A stretch of DNA of 64,000 bases, from assembly GCA_017429265.1 (NCBI GenBank), contig JAFRPG010000029.1, positions 51,197-115,196 on the forward strand, given 5' to 3'. Of this stretch, positions 25,883 to 35,757 are shown one piece after another. Source of the DNA: Clostridia bacterium (GTDB lineage Bacteria; Bacillota; Clostridia; Christensenellales; Aristaeellaceae). Both the position numbers and the translations under genes were made by a program. Below the pieces are notes generated by a model that was not told where the DNA came from, ran no database searches, and worked only from the letters and a program-made list of their open reading frames with translations. Within the stretch, counting starts at the first letter, position 1. Each line of letters opens with the position of its first letter.

Positions 25883-26251
25883 TTATGCTTCCTGGGTCTG
25901 GTCAAAGGGAAGGGTGAGGCGGTTCGTCCCGTCGTCCCAGAGACGCTCGAGATTGTAGAACGCGCGCTCCTCCTGGTGGAAGATGTGGACCAGGATCGTG
26001 GAGTAATCGAGCACGACCCAGCGGCCCTCGGCGGAACCCTCCGAGCGGCGCAGCTGGACACCTTCCTTGGCCATCATGTCGTCCACGTCGTCATACAGGC
26101 CCTTGACCTGATTGACGTTGCGGCCGGACGCGATGACCATGTAGTCGCACAGCACGGTCAGGCCGCGCACGTCGAGCGCGACGATGTCGAGCGCCTTGTG
26201 GTCCCAGAGCAGGGAAGCGATCTTCTGAACCAGTTCGTTTGGCTGCATCAT
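25883..26251 (-). CDS. rsfS: Ribosome silencing factor
   Basis: RsfS binds ribosomal protein L14 and blocks subunit joining when nutrients are short. The 122-residue protein has the family pattern: KALDIVALDVRGLTVLCDYM, IASGRNVNQVKGL and the conserved WVVLDYSTILVHIFHQEERAFYNLERLW. Two adjacent ATGs (26251 and 26248) follow AAGGAGG at 4 and 7 bases; either could be used. The start overlaps the stop of nadD-yqeK, giving coupled translation, an order typical of Firmicutes. The 144 bases between this gene and the GH3 downstream show no clear signal beyond a weak GC-rich inverted repeat. Confidence 0.95.
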   Translation of the reverse strand: MMQPNELVQKIASLLWDHKALDIVALDVRGLTVLCDYMVIASGRNVNQVKGLYDDVDDMMAKEGVQLRRSEGSAEGRWVVLDYSTILVHIFHQEERAFYNLERLWDDGTNRLTLPFDQTQEA

Positions 26252-27480
26252 GTGTCCTCCTTTTTGTTTTGATGATCAGCGGACGTTCTGCCGCTGTGAA
26301 CTTCGATCATGGACTGGAGCCAATCCAGTGTGTGGAGCGTCTGCGGGTGGAGCGGTTTGCCGTCTTGGCGGACATAGCCGATCGTCCCCGCGAGGGAGAG
26401 GAGCATCGCCTGCTCGAGGGACGCGTCCGCAACCCGGCGCACGCGGGTGAGCAGGGGATAGTCCGGGCGGCCGGGCTCGATCTTGTCCGCGAGATAGACG
26501 GCCATGTCGAGGCGGCTCATCCCCGGCTTGCCCGTGGTGTGGGTGGCGATGGCCTCGAGGATGGCGCGGTCGCGGACCCCGTACTCGTGCTCGGCGACCC
26601 AGCTGCCGGTCACGGCGTGCAGGAGCGCGCCGCTGGCCAGGATGCTCTTGTCCTCCGTGAGGCGGTGCTCGATGGCGATCCGCTGCATCTCCTTGAGCGG
26701 CATGCACTTGGTGCAGTCGTGCAGGAGGGCGGCGGTGACGGTCGCGGTCTCGTCCAGCCCGTGCCTGCGGGCCAGGTGCCGGGCGCTGCAGCAGACGCCG
26801 AGGGTGTGGACAAAGCGCTTCCGGGTCAGGGCGAGGAAGAGCTTTTCCATCCAGTCCGCCGCCTTCGGCAGGGCACGGGCATCGCCGTACAAGCCGCGGA
26901 TCAGGGCGTACTCGCGGACGGCGTAGTGCAGCAGGGGCGTGGACGCGCCGCGGGCCAGGGCCGTGCGCAGCTCCGTGGAGGAGACGTCGATGCCCTCCAT
27001 CTCCACGGTCAGGAAACGCCCGCCCATGGCATTGAGCCGCCTGCGCTCCGCGTCGATCTCCGCGGGACGGGCGGAGCCGCTCCTCGGGCAGATCAGAAAG
27101 GAGCACAGCGGAAGCACCTTCTCGATGCAGTGCCAGTTTTTCAGCTGTAGGAGGGTATCCTCCCCGATAATGTAGAAGAAGCTGGCTTTCGGGTAGAGCT
27201 TGCCGAGCTGCGTCAGGGTGTCGAGGGTGTAGGTCGTGCCCTCACGGTCGAGCTCGATCCGGCAGGGTTCCAGACGCTTGTCCTCGGAAATGGCCGCACA
27301 AACCATGCGCCAGCGGTCTTCCGCGGGTGCGATGTCCTTCTTGTGCGGCGGCTGCCCGTCGGGGATAAAGAGCACGCGGTCCAGGTCGGCGGCATGGATC
27401 GCCGCCTGCGCCATCGCCACGTGGCCCTGATGGATCGGATTAAAGGTACCCCCCATGATCCCAATGCGTTCTTTTGCCAT
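26248..27480 (-). CDS. nadD: Fusion: nicotinate-mononucleotide adenylyltransferase and YqeK HD-domain hydrolase
   Basis: A 410-residue fusion of two proteins that are normally separate neighbours. Residues 1-~195 are NadD, which adenylylates nicotinate mononucleotide to deamido-NAD: GGTFNPIHQGHV with the nucleotide-binding histidines and IDVSSTELR. Residues about 205-395 are an HD-domain protein of the YqeK type (symmetrical Ap4A hydrolase in other Firmicutes), with LLHDCTK as the HD motif, a histidine in HAVTGSWVA and ATHTTGKPGMS. The reading frame is continuous across the join. It is cotranslated with rsfS downstream. Confidence 0.93.
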   Translation of the reverse strand: MAKERIGIMGGTFNPIHQGHVAMAQAAIHAADLDRVLFIPDGQPPHKKDIAPAEDRWRMVCAAISEDKRLEPCRIELDREGTTYTLDTLTQLGKLYPKASFFYIIGEDTLLQLKNWHCIEKVLPLCSFLICPRSGSARPAEIDAERRRLNAMGGRFLTVEMEGIDVSSTELRTALARGASTPLLHYAVREYALIRGLYGDARALPKAADWMEKLFLALTRKRFVHTLGVCCSARHLARRHGLDETATVTAALLHDCTKCMPLKEMQRIAIEHRLTEDKSILASGALLHAVTGSWVAEHEYGVRDRAILEAIATHTTGKPGMSRLDMAVYLADKIEPGRPDYPLLTRVRRVADASLEQAMLLSLAGTIGYVRQDGKPLHPQTLHTLDWLQSMIEVHSGRTSADHQNKKEDT

Positions 27481-27509
27481 CTGGTCTTGTGCCCTTTCGT
27501 CTTTTGCCT

Positions 27510-27538
27510 ATTATACCCGATTTCACGGCAGGATGGAA
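27510..27538 (-). promoter_or_regulatory. Possible promoter for nadD-yqeK
   Basis: The minus strand has a perfect TATAAT 30 bases before the start, with only a weak TTCCAT 17 bases further upstream. Called on the -10 and position. Confidence 0.55.
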
Positions 27539-27605
27539 GGGGTTCACGAAAAATTCAAAATGGAAAGTTCAGGAAATCATATCCTGTCCGCGTGAGTGCC
27601 CGGCA

Positions 27606-27642
27606 TACAAAAATGCGCCGTCCGGAACCGGATCGGGCGCAT
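27606..27642 (-). terminator. Terminator after the VOC gene
   Basis: ATGCGCC pairs with GGCGCAT, with an inner CCGG/CCGG stem, followed on the minus strand by TTTTTG. It separates the hydratase-VOC pair from nadD. Confidence 0.85.
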
Positions 27643-27659
27643 CGTCAGCCGGGAATGGG

Positions 27660-28052
27660 TCACATCTCCTGGAACAGCTCGATCTCCTCGCCGAGCGGAC
27701 CGCGGAGGAAGGCGATCCTCGCGCGCAGGGGCGGATCGGAGGGGATGACGAGATCGCGAGGGCCGAGAAAGCAGGGATATCCGGCGGCCTCCAGCCGGGC
27801 GGCCAGGGCGTCCGTGTCGGTGACCGCCAGAGCGGCATGGCGGACCGCTCCCTTGTCCGCGATCCCCGGCCCGTTTGAGAAGATCTCGATCCACCCGCCG
27901 CCCGTGTCCAGCAGGACGCCCGCGTCCCACCGGCGGTCGATCCGGCAGCCGAGCAGATCCCGGTAGAAGCGGAGCGCCTCCTCAAACCGTTCGGGGTCGT
28001 CCGTCTTCAGGGAGACATGGTGGATTCCGCGGAGGAAGGACTGTCCGCTCAT
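27660..28052 (-). CDS. VOC/glyoxalase-family protein
   Basis: A 130-residue protein of the vicinal oxygen chelate fold, made of two beta-alpha-beta-beta-beta modules. It opens GIHHVSLKTDDPERFEEALRF with the usual first metal-ligand histidine and has a WIEIFSNGPG strand, VRHAALAVTDTDALAARL and ends LGEEIELFQEM with the last glutamate ligand. The family includes lactoylglutathione lyases, epimerases and dioxygenases; the substrate cannot be told. The start (28052) overlaps the stop of the hydratase by four bases, so the pair is translationally coupled and may act in one pathway. Confidence 0.85.
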   Translation of the reverse strand: MSGQSFLRGIHHVSLKTDDPERFEEALRFYRDLLGCRIDRRWDAGVLLDTGGGWIEIFSNGPGIADKGAVRHAALAVTDTDALAARLEAAGYPCFLGPRDLVIPSDPPLRARIAFLRGPLGEEIELFQEM

Positions 28053-30322
28053 GCCTGCCCCCTGCGGTAGTAGTTGATCAGACAGCCGTCGGCGATGATC
28101 TGCCGCTCGGCTTCCGTCAGCGGACCGGTGCTCAGATCGATCGGCGAGACCTGCCCGTCGGGCTTGACGACCCAGGCGGGAATGGTGTCCGCGTTGGCGA
28201 GGACAGCCTGCCGCAGGCCGGGCACGAACACATAGTCCCCGAGCGCGAGCCTGTCCGGATCCGCGACGAGGAAGGGGGTCATGCCCCAGTTGATGCAGTT
28301 GGAGCGATAGCGCTTGGTGGCATACTGGCGGGCAAAATTGGCGCTGCCGCCCATCACGCGCTGGCAGGAGGCCGCCTGCTCGCGGGCGGAGCCGTCGCCG
28401 GGCATGTTGGCGTAGATCGCGGAGCCGAGGTCGGTCTCTTCGGGCCTGCACGCAACGCCGGCTTTCGCCAGGGCGGCGTAGACGGCCCGCACTTCCTCCG
28501 GCAGGCCCTTTCCGTCGCGGCGGTCGCGCTCCATCTGACGGACAGCCTTGCTGCGCCCGACATACTGCGGCTCGCGGCGGGAGAGGGCAAACTCGGAGAG
28601 GCGTTCCGGGTTGGAGCGGTAGGAGGAGGTCTCGCCGGACGGGATGAGCTCGTCGGTGGTGGTCACCGGGTCCGTGATGTAGGCGCAGAGCTTGACCAGC
28701 AGATCGTCGGTCAGGGCCGGCATCTCGGGCCAGTCCTTGATGTTCGGGCCGAACTTCAGCTCAGCCTCGGGCTCCGCGTGGCCCCAGCCGCTGTAGACGC
28801 GCTTTTCGTAGATCGAGGGATCGTAGTGATCCTCGGGATCGGTGTAGGTCACTTCCATGTCGGTGGCTGCGGTGAGGCGCCCGCCGTTGGCCGCGGTGGC
28901 GGCGATGGAGCGCGCGTCCATCAGGGCGACCGCGCTGATCTGCCCCTCGCCGGGCTTGGAGCCCTCGCGGTTGGGGAAGTTGCGCGTCGTGTGGCGGATG
29001 GAGAGCTCGCCGTTGGCCGGGCAGTCACCCGCACCGAAGCACGGGCCGCAGAAGCATTCGCGCAGCAGCGCGCCCGCCTGGATCAGGTCGGCGGCGCGGC
29101 CGTTGCGGATCATTTCCGACAGGGCGGGCATGGAGCCGGGGTAGATGCTCAGGGAGAAGACACCGTTGCCGATGCTCTTCCCGCGCAGGATGTCCGCGGC
29201 GGCCGCGATGTTGTCGAAGGTGCCGCCCGCACAGCCGGCGATCTCACCCTGGTCGACCCAGATGCTGCCGTCCCGGAGTTTGCTCATCAGGTTCATGCGT
29301 ACGCCGCGCAGCTGGCGGTTGGCGGCCTCCTCCACCGTGTGGAGGATGTCGGCGGCGTTCTCCTGCAGTTCGTGGATCGTGTAGGCGTTGGAGGGATGCA
29401 TGGGCATGGCGATCGTGCACTCGACCGTGGACAGGTCGATCTCCACGCAGCCGTCGTACCAGGCAACCGGGCCGGGCTCCAGCTTCTTCCAGGCCTCGGG
29501 GCGGCCGTGGCCGGCCAGGTAGCCGCGGGTCGCCTCATCGGTTACCCAGACGGAGGACCAGCAGGTGGTCTCCGTGGTCATGACGTCGACGGCGTTGCGG
29601 TACTCGATGGGCAGGTTCGCAATGCCGGGGCCGACGAACTCCATGACCTTGTTCTTGACATAGCCGTTGGCGTAGACCGCGGCGACCATCGCCAGCGCCA
29701 CGTCGTGCGGGCCGACGCCGGGCTTCGGCGCGCCCTTCAGATACACGGCGATGACGCCGGGACGGGCGAAATCGTAGGTGCGGCCGACCAGCTGCTTGGC
29801 GAGCTCGCCTCCGCCCTCGCCGACGGCCAGCGTGCCCAGGGCACCGTAGCGGGTGTGGGAGTCGGACGCCAGGATCATGCGTCCGCAGCCGGCCATCGTC
29901 TCACGGTTGTAGCTGTGGATGTTGGCCATATTCGGGGGCACATAGATGCCGCCGTACTTGTGTGCGGCGGAGAGGGCGAACTTGTGGTCGTCCTCGTTGA
30001 TCGTGCCGCCGACCGCGCAGAGGGAGTTGTGGCAGTTGGTCAGCACATAGGGGAGGGAGAAGGCCGTCATGCCCGAAGCCCTGGCCGTCTGGATGATCCC
30101 GACGTAGGTGATGTCATGGCTGGCCATGGTGTCGAACTTCAGCTGCAGGGCATCCATGCTGCCGGAGACATTGTGTGCCTTCAGGATCCCGTAAGCGATG
30201 GTGCTTTCCACGGCCTCCTGATGCGTGACAGCCGTCCCGGCGCAGCGGTTGGCTTCTTCCAGTGTATTGCAGACGGTCCCGTCCGAGGCCAGATAGATGC
30301 CGTGGTCATACAGCCTGATCAT
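28049..30322 (-). CDS. Aconitase-family hydratase
   Basis: A 757-residue aconitase-superfamily hydro-lyase of the type often annotated just as hydratase in Clostridia. The [4Fe-4S]-domain signatures are ILASDSHTRYGALGTLAVG and CFCGPCFGAGDCP; FPNREGSKPG and a swivel domain with YANMPGDGSAREQAA, RYRSNCINWGM follow, in aconitase order. It could be a true aconitase (citrate to isocitrate) serving glutamate synthesis or act on a related hydroxyacid. The start at 30322 is chosen by the GGAGGAGAG site; an upstream ATG lies inside the leader. A consensus-like promoter is at 30359-30387. Confidence 0.88.
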   Translation of the reverse strand: MIRLYDHGIYLASDGTVCNTLEEANRCAGTAVTHQEAVESTIAYGILKAHNVSGSMDALQLKFDTMASHDITYVGIIQTARASGMTAFSLPYVLTNCHNSLCAVGGTINEDDHKFALSAAHKYGGIYVPPNMANIHSYNRETMAGCGRMILASDSHTRYGALGTLAVGEGGGELAKQLVGRTYDFARPGVIAVYLKGAPKPGVGPHDVALAMVAAVYANGYVKNKVMEFVGPGIANLPIEYRNAVDVMTTETTCWSSVWVTDEATRGYLAGHGRPEAWKKLEPGPVAWYDGCVEIDLSTVECTIAMPMHPSNAYTIHELQENAADILHTVEEAANRQLRGVRMNLMSKLRDGSIWVDQGEIAGCAGGTFDNIAAAADILRGKSIGNGVFSLSIYPGSMPALSEMIRNGRAADLIQAGALLRECFCGPCFGAGDCPANGELSIRHTTRNFPNREGSKPGEGQISAVALMDARSIAATAANGGRLTAATDMEVTYTDPEDHYDPSIYEKRVYSGWGHAEPEAELKFGPNIKDWPEMPALTDDLLVKLCAYITDPVTTTDELIPSGETSSYRSNPERLSEFALSRREPQYVGRSKAVRQMERDRRDGKGLPEEVRAVYAALAKAGVACRPEETDLGSAIYANMPGDGSAREQAASCQRVMGGSANFARQYATKRYRSNCINWGMTPFLVADPDRLALGDYVFVPGLRQAVLANADTIPAWVVKPDGQVSPIDLSTGPLTEAERQIIADGCLINYYRRGQA

Positions 30323-30358
30323 GATGATTCTCTCCTCCGGTGATAATGATACCATTTC

Positions 30359-30387
30359 AATGTATCGGCCGTGCCTGCCTTTGTCAA
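30359..30387 (-). promoter_or_regulatory. Promoter for the hydratase-VOC genes
   Basis: On the minus strand TTGACA, 17 bases, TACATT, 37 bases before the hydratase start. Confidence 0.75.
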
Positions 30388-30426
30388 GGCGGCCGCTGTT
30401 TTCCTTTTGGTTTTTCTGACGGGATC

Positions 30427-30458
30427 AGAAAAGGCACAGGCCGGGGCAGACCTGTGCC
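30427..30458 (-). terminator. Terminator after pcp
   Basis: GGCACAGG and CCTGTGCC form a perfect 8-bp stem around a ten-base loop, followed on the minus strand by TTTTC. It ends the arginine cluster. Confidence 0.87.
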
Positions 30459-30465
30459 GGAAGGT

Positions 30466-31059
30466 TCACGGGAGTTGGGAGCGGACGGCGGTTTCCACCG
30501 CGGCGGCGCTGACGGTCGCCGGGAGGAAGATCCCGTGCTGCCCCGGCAGGGCGGGCACATGGATGAAGCCGGCCCGGACAGCGCTTCCGCGGAAATGCAG
30601 CAGCACGCTGTAGAGCACATCGTTGCAGACGAAAGTGCCGGCGCTCAGCGACCGCATCCCGGGCAGCCCGGCCGCCCGGATCGCATCCGCCATCTCCGCG
30701 GCGGGGAGCGTGGCGAAGAGGGCGTCCGGACCGCCGGCGGCGATCGGCTCGTTCCGGGGCCGGTTTCCCGCGTTGTCGGGGATCGACGCGTCCCGCAGGT
30801 TGATCGCGACCTGCTCGGGCGTCACCGACGCGCGTCCGGATGCCTGCCCGAGGCACAGTGCGGCCCGCGCACGGATCTCCTCCGCATACCGGATGACCGT
30901 TTCCGCCCCCTTGCCGAAGACGACCGGGATCAGGCGCTTTTCGATCCGCCACGGGCCGATCTCGTCCGGAAGGAGGCGCAGGACCTCTGCCGAGGCGTTG
31001 ACGGTGTCCGCGCCGAAGGGCTCGAAGGCGGTGACCAGCAGGCAGGGCAGGGCGCTCAT
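30466..31059 (-). CDS. pcp: Pyroglutamyl peptidase (pyrrolidone-carboxylate peptidase)
   Basis: Pcp removes N-terminal pyroglutamate from peptides. The 197-residue cysteine peptidase (family C15) shows all three catalytic contexts: the glutamate near [15 protein letters not shown] (about residue 80), the cysteine in [12 protein letters not shown] and the histidine in [11 protein letters not shown]. The N-terminus [15 protein letters not shown] is typical. It overlaps the argF stop by four bases (ATGA), so it is part of the arginine cluster, an uncommon association; it may help recover glutamate from peptides for arginine synthesis, which is only a guess. Confidence 0.94.
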   Translation of the reverse strand: MSALPCLLVTAFEPFGADTVNASAEVLRLLPDEIGPWRIEKRLIPVVFGKGAETVIRYAEEIRARAALCLGQASGRASVTPEQVAINLRDASIPDNAGNRPRNEPIAAGGPDALFATLPAAEMADAIRAAGLPGMRSLSAGTFVCNDVLYSVLLHFRGSAVRAGFIHVPALPGQHGIFLPATVSAAAVETAVRSQLP

Positions 31060-32054
31060 GCCCCGGCTCCGGCCAGGGTCGCCGCCATGACCGCCTTGAT
31101 CGTGTGCATGCGGTTTTCCGCCTCGTCGAACACGATGGACTGCGGGCCCTCGAAGACCTCGTCGGAGACCTCCATGCAGTCGATGCCGAACTTCTCGTAG
31201 ATCTCACGGCCGATCGTCGTGTTCAGGTCGTGGAAGGAGGGCAGGTCGTGCATGAAGCGGCTGTCGGGGCCGGCGATCTCCATCAGACGCGGCGTGACGC
31301 GGTAGGGGGTCAGGTCGGCGATGCGCTCGGCCCATACCTCCTCCGGCTCGCCCATGGAGACCCAGACGTCGGTGTACAGGACGTCCGCACCCGCGGCGGC
31401 CTTCTCCGGGTCGGTCTCGAAGATCAGGGTCGCGCCGGTCTCCGCGGCGATGGCCCTGCACTTTTCGATCAGGGCGGCGTCGGGGAAGTACTTCTCCGGC
31501 GCGCAGGCCACGAAGGTCATGCCCATCTTGGCGCAGCCGACCATCAGAGAGTCGCCCATGTTGTACCGGGCGTCGCCGAAGTAGACCAGCCGGATGCCCT
31601 TCAGCCTGCCGAAGTGTTCGCGGATCGTCAGGAAGTCGGCGAGGATCTGGGTCGGGTGGAACTCGTTGGTCAGGCCGTTCCAGACCGGAACGCCGCTGTA
31701 GCGGTCGAGGGCCTCCACGACCTCCTGGCCGTATCCCCGGTACTCGATGCCGTCGAACATCCGGCCCAGGACGCGGGCGGTGTCGGCGATGGACTCCTTC
31801 TTGCCCATCTGGCTGCTCTTGGGGTCCAGGTACACCGGATGCATGCCGAGGTCCGCCGCCGCCACCTCAAAGGAGCAGCGCGTGCGGGTGGAGGTCTTCT
31901 CGAACAGCAGGGCGATGTTCCTGCCCTCGCAGAGGCGGTGGGGGATGCCCCGCTTCTTTTTCTCCTTGAGGGAAGCCGCCAGGTTCAGCAGGCCGTCGAT
32001 TTCCTCCGGGGTGAAGTCCAGCAGCGTCAGGAAGCTGCGACCCTTCAGGTTCAT
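31056..32054 (-). CDS. argF: Ornithine carbamoyltransferase
   Basis: ArgF forms citrulline from ornithine and carbamoyl phosphate. The 332-residue product has the carbamoyl phosphate loop STRTR near residue 58, [11 protein letters not shown], and the ornithine SMG loop in [11 protein letters not shown]. Oddly, the ornithine-side HCLP motif is HDLP ([12 protein letters not shown], residue about 269), so the cysteine that helps bind ornithine in the E. coli enzyme is replaced by aspartate. The ATG at 32054 follows TGAGGAGG, which overlaps the stop of the ABC ATPase. Context with argG strongly supports arginine synthesis. Confidence 0.93.
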   Translation of the reverse strand: MNLKGRSFLTLLDFTPEEIDGLLNLAASLKEKKKRGIPHRLCEGRNIALLFEKTSTRTRCSFEVAAADLGMHPVYLDPKSSQMGKKESIADTARVLGRMFDGIEYRGYGQEVVEALDRYSGVPVWNGLTNEFHPTQILADFLTIREHFGRLKGIRLVYFGDARYNMGDSLMVGCAKMGMTFVACAPEKYFPDAALIEKCRAIAAETGATLIFETDPEKAAAGADVLYTDVWVSMGEPEEVWAERIADLTPYRVTPRLMEIAGPDSRFMHDLPSFHDLNTTIGREIYEKFGIDCMEVSDEVFEGPQSIVFDEAENRMHTIKAVMAATLAGAGA

Positions 32055-32067
32055 ATCGGTTTCCTCC

Positions 32068-32776
<709 letters not shown>

Positions 32777-32790
<14 letters not shown>

Positions 32791-33547
32791 TTGCGCGCAG
32801 CCTCCTCTCAAAGATGCCCAGCAGCCAGGTGAAGATCATGACAAGGATCAGGTAGATCACGGCCGTGCCGAAGAAGGGGAACATGGCCTCGTAGGTGCGG
32901 CTGATGATGGCGCGGGCTGCGTAGACGAGCTCCTTGCCGCCGATGACGCTGATCATCGAGGTATCCTTGAGCAGGACGATGAACTCGTTGCCGAGCGATG
33001 GCAGGATGGCCTTGATCGCCTGGGGGACGATGATGAAGAACATGGTGTCGGCGTACTTCAGGCCGAGGCTTCGGCCAGCCTCCATCTGTCCCTGGTCCAC
33101 GGCCATCAGGCCGCCGCGGATGATCTCCGAGGTGTAGGCTCCGGAGTTGATGCCCAGCGTCAGCGCGCCGACCAGCGCGAAATCCTTGCTGCTGGAGAAG
33201 ATGACAAAGCCCATGATCAGCATCTGCACCATCATCGGCGTGCCGCGGATCACGGTCACATAGATGCGGAAGACGGCGTTGAAGAAACCGAGAACGATAT
33301 TCCTGCGGCCGGGACGCTGCTGGTCGTGAGCGGTGCGCACCACGGCCACGATGATGCCGAGAAACACGCCGATCAGCAAGGCCATCGCGGTGACGTATAG
33401 GGTCGTACCGACACCGTTGAGATACTGCTGCCAGCGGTCTTTTTCGATAAAGGCCTGGTAGAAAAGGACATAGAACCGCTGCCAGGCAGTGACAGGGTCA
33501 CCCGCGGCGATCATGGCTTTCCAGGCGGTGTAGAGTTCCAAGCGCAT
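32777..33547 (-). CDS. Polar amino acid ABC transporter, permease
   Basis: A 256-residue HisM/GlnP-type permease with a 50-residue N-terminal extension and about five membrane spans from residue 45 on. The EAA loop for ATPase contact is in [15 protein letters not shown]; the RGTPMMVQ segment is a family hallmark. One permease gene suggests a homodimer in the inner membrane. It lies between the binding-protein and ATPase genes, behind a hairpin that probably lowers its expression relative to the binding protein. Confidence 0.93.
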
Positions 33548-33564
33548 GCACCTCGCATTCGTTG

Positions 33565-33601
33565 GGAAAACGGAAAAGGAAAGGGCGGTTCATCGCCGCC
33601 C
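33565..33601 (-). terminator. Attenuator between binding protein and permease
   Basis: GGGCGG and CCGCCC form a stem with a seven-base loop, followed on the minus strand by TTTCCTTTTCCGTTTT. Partial termination here would keep the binding protein in excess, a common arrangement for such importers. Confidence 0.65.
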
Positions 33602-33625
33602 CGTCCTCACTGTCCGGAGTGGATT

Positions 33626-34390
33626 TTACTCCTGGTTGTACTTCTCGACGATCGCCTGCACGGTGCCGTCGTCAATGAGCTCCTGCAGCGCCTGGCTGAT
33701 CGCCGCGCACAGGCCGCTGTCACCCTTGAACACGCCGAAGGCAAAGTCTTCAGGCTCAAAGGTGGTCTGGGTCATGACCAGGCCGGGGATGCGGGCCAGG
33801 TAGGCCTTGGCCACCATGTCGTCCACGACGATGCAGTCGATCTGATCGTTCTGCAGGGCCTGGAAGACCAGAGAGTAGGTGTCATAGCCGACCACGATGT
33901 CCTCGCCGAAGGCGTCCTCGACGAAGATCTGACCGGTGGTGCCGCGCTGGACGCCGACGGACTGAGAGCCGAGGTTGTCCATGGAGATGTCCTTGCCCTC
34001 TTTGTACACGATCGCCTGGGTGATGCTCACATACGTGGTGGTGAAGTCGAACATCAGCTTGCGGGCTTCGCCGGTCTCGCCGGAGGCGGTCACACCGCTC
34101 ATGACGATGTCGGTCTTGCCGGTCTGGGCGGCGGCCAGGGCGCTGGTGAAGTCCATGGGCATGTATTCGATCTCAAGCCCCAGCTTTTCGCCGATCAGAG
34201 CCATGATCTCCGGCTCGATGCCCACGATGTTGTCGTCGTCATCCGTGCTCTCGAAGGGCGGGAAGTCAGGGCTGGTGGAGACCAGCAGCTTGCCGGATTC
34301 AATGGTGGTGAACTCGGGATAGTCGGCCAGAGCGGCAAAGGTCATGCACAGCATCGTGGCGCACAGCAGCATGGCGAACAGTTTCTTCAT
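33626..34390 (-). CDS. Polar amino acid ABC transporter, substrate-binding protein
   Basis: A 254-residue extracellular solute-binding protein of family 3. The N-terminus (MKKLFAML...) is a signal peptide; cleavage after ALA near residue 22 is likely. There is a cysteine in the hydrophobic core but no good lipobox, so anchoring is unclear. The fold is recognised by LLVSTSPDFPPFE, VGIEPEIMALIGEKLGL, DIVMSGVTAS and DCIVVDDMVAKAYL. Substrate class is polar amino acids, arginine or ornithine by context. It follows argG by 57 bases and has a strong GAGGAGGAG ribosome site. Confidence 0.93.
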   Translation of the reverse strand: MKKLFAMLLCATMLCMTFAALADYPEFTTIESGKLLVSTSPDFPPFESTDDDDNIVGIEPEIMALIGEKLGLEIEYMPMDFTSALAAAQTGKTDIVMSGVTASGETGEARKLMFDFTTTYVSITQAIVYKEGKDISMDNLGSQSVGVQRGTTGQIFVEDAFGEDIVVGYDTYSLVFQALQNDQIDCIVVDDMVAKAYLARIPGLVMTQTTFEPEDFAFGVFKGDSGLCAAISQALQELIDDGTVQAIVEKYNQE

Positions 34391-34447
34391 GGATTCTCCT
34401 CCTCAGTTATTATGATGCGTTATCATCCTGCAGCGTTCGCTGCGGAA

Positions 34448-35674
34448 TCACTTTTTCTGCGCGGCGTCCACCATGGCCTGGACCTTGATCGGCAGGCCGA
34501 AGAGGTTGATGAAGCCGTTGGCGTCCGACTGGTCGTAGTCGCTGGCGCCGAAGGTGGCGATCTCCTCGGAATAGAGGCTGTTGGGGCTCCAGATGCCGGC
34601 CTTGATGATGTTGCCCTTGTAGAGCTTGAGCCGCACCTTGCCGTTGACCTTCTCCTGCGTCTTGCTGACGAAGGCGGAGAGGGCCTCGCGCAGGGGGGTG
34701 AACCACTGGCCGTTGTACACCAGCTCCGCGAAGGTCACGGACAGCCGCTCCTTCTCGTGGGCGGTCATCTTGTCGAGGGTGATGGTCTCCAGCGCCTTGT
34801 GCGCGGCGTAGAGGATCGTGCCGCCGGGGGTATCGTAGACGCCGCGGCACTTCATGCCGACGAGGCGGTTCTCCACGATGTCGAGGAGGCCGATGCCGTT
34901 GGCGCCGCCCAGCTCGTTGAGCTTGAGGATGATGTTCTTCGCGCTCATCTTCTCGCCGTCCACCGCGACCGGAACGCCCTTCTCGAAATCGATTTCGACA
35001 TAGGTGGGCTTGTCCGGGGCCTGCAGGGGGGAGACGCCCATCTCGAGGAAGCCGGGCTTCTCGTACTGCGGCTCGTTGCCGGTGTCCTCCAGGTCGAGGC
35101 CCTCATGGCTCAGATGCCAGAGGTTCTTGTCCTTGGAGTAGTTGGTCTCGCGGTTGATCTTGAGCGGGATGTGGTGGGCTTCGGCGTAGTCGATCTCCTC
35201 ATCGCGGCTCTTGATGTCCCAGATCCGCCAGGGGGCGATGATCGTCATCTCGGGGGCGAAGTGCTTGATGGCGAGCTCGAAGCGGACCTGGTCGTTGCCC
35301 TTGCCGGTGCAGCCGTGGCAGATCGCGTCCGCGCCCTCCTTCAGGGCGATGTCCACCAGACCCTTGGCGATGCAGGGGCGGGCATGGCTCGTGCCGAGCA
35401 GGTAGTCCTCGTAGACGGCGCCGGCCTGCATGGTGGGGATGATGTAGTTCTCGACGTAGTCGTCGGTGAGGTCGAGCACGTAAAGCTTGCTTGCGCCGGT
35501 GGCCAGGGCCTTGGCCTCCAGACCCTCCAGTTCATCCGCCTGGCCGACGTTGCCGGAGACCGCGATGACCTCGCAGCCTTCGTAGTTTTCCTTCAGCCAG
35601 GGAATGATAATGGACGTGTCGAGGCCGCCGGAGTAAGCCAGCACGATTTTCCTGATTTCCTTCTTGTCCTTCAT
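34448..35674 (-). CDS. argG: Argininosuccinate synthase
   Basis: ArgG condenses citrulline and aspartate with ATP. The 408-residue protein starts with the ATP pyrophosphatase loop [11 protein letters not shown]; further blocks are [30 protein letters not shown] and a [15 protein letters not shown] segment. No argH is visible in the window. It appears to head an arginine cluster (argG, amino-acid importer, argF, pcp) read from the promoter at 35707-35735, which overlaps a possible ArgR box. The 57 bases to the next gene hold only a small GC hairpin without T-run. Confidence 0.97.
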   Translation of the reverse strand: MKDKKEIRKIVLAYSGGLDTSIIIPWLKENYEGCEVIAVSGNVGQADELEGLEAKALATGASKLYVLDLTDDYVENYIIPTMQAGAVYEDYLLGTSHARPCIAKGLVDIALKEGADAICHGCTGKGNDQVRFELAIKHFAPEMTIIAPWRIWDIKSRDEEIDYAEAHHIPLKINRETNYSKDKNLWHLSHEGLDLEDTGNEPQYEKPGFLEMGVSPLQAPDKPTYVEIDFEKGVPVAVDGEKMSAKNIILKLNELGGANGIGLLDIVENRLVGMKCRGVYDTPGGTILYAAHKALETITLDKMTAHEKERLSVTFAELVYNGQWFTPLREALSAFVSKTQEKVNGKVRLKLYKGNIIKAGIWSPNSLYSEEIATFGASDYDQSDANGFINLFGLPIKVQAMVDAAQKK

Positions 35675-35703
35675 CGGGGTGCACCTCCATCGTGATTTCG
35701 GAA

Positions 35704-35716
35704 ATGAATATACATC
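35704..35716 (-). promoter_or_regulatory. Possible ArgR operator
   Basis: The minus-strand sequence ATGTATATTCATT, a near-palindrome close to the ArgR/AhrC box (TGAATWWWWATTCA type), covers the -10 of the argG promoter, where bound repressor would block transcription. Called on similarity and position; there is no argR in the window. Confidence 0.45.
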
Positions 35717-35735
35717 GCCTCTGCATGATTGTCAA
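35707..35735 (-). promoter_or_regulatory. Promoter for argG
   Basis: On the minus strand TTGACA, 17 bases, TATATT, in an AT-rich island that contrasts with the surrounding GC-rich DNA. It lies back to back with the hisS promoter. Confidence 0.83.
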
Positions 35736-35757
35736 GAGAATTCGCAAAATATTCTTT

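Noticed and set aside
23093..26272. Open frame of over 1000 codons opposite the GH3 and rsfS genes
   Set aside because: Same shadow effect; it crosses two well-supported genes, a promoter, a terminator and the start of the nadD fusion.
34391..34447. Terminator between argG and the binding-protein gene
   Set aside because: The GCAGC/GCTGC hairpin is small and lacks a T-run, so read-through is more likely.
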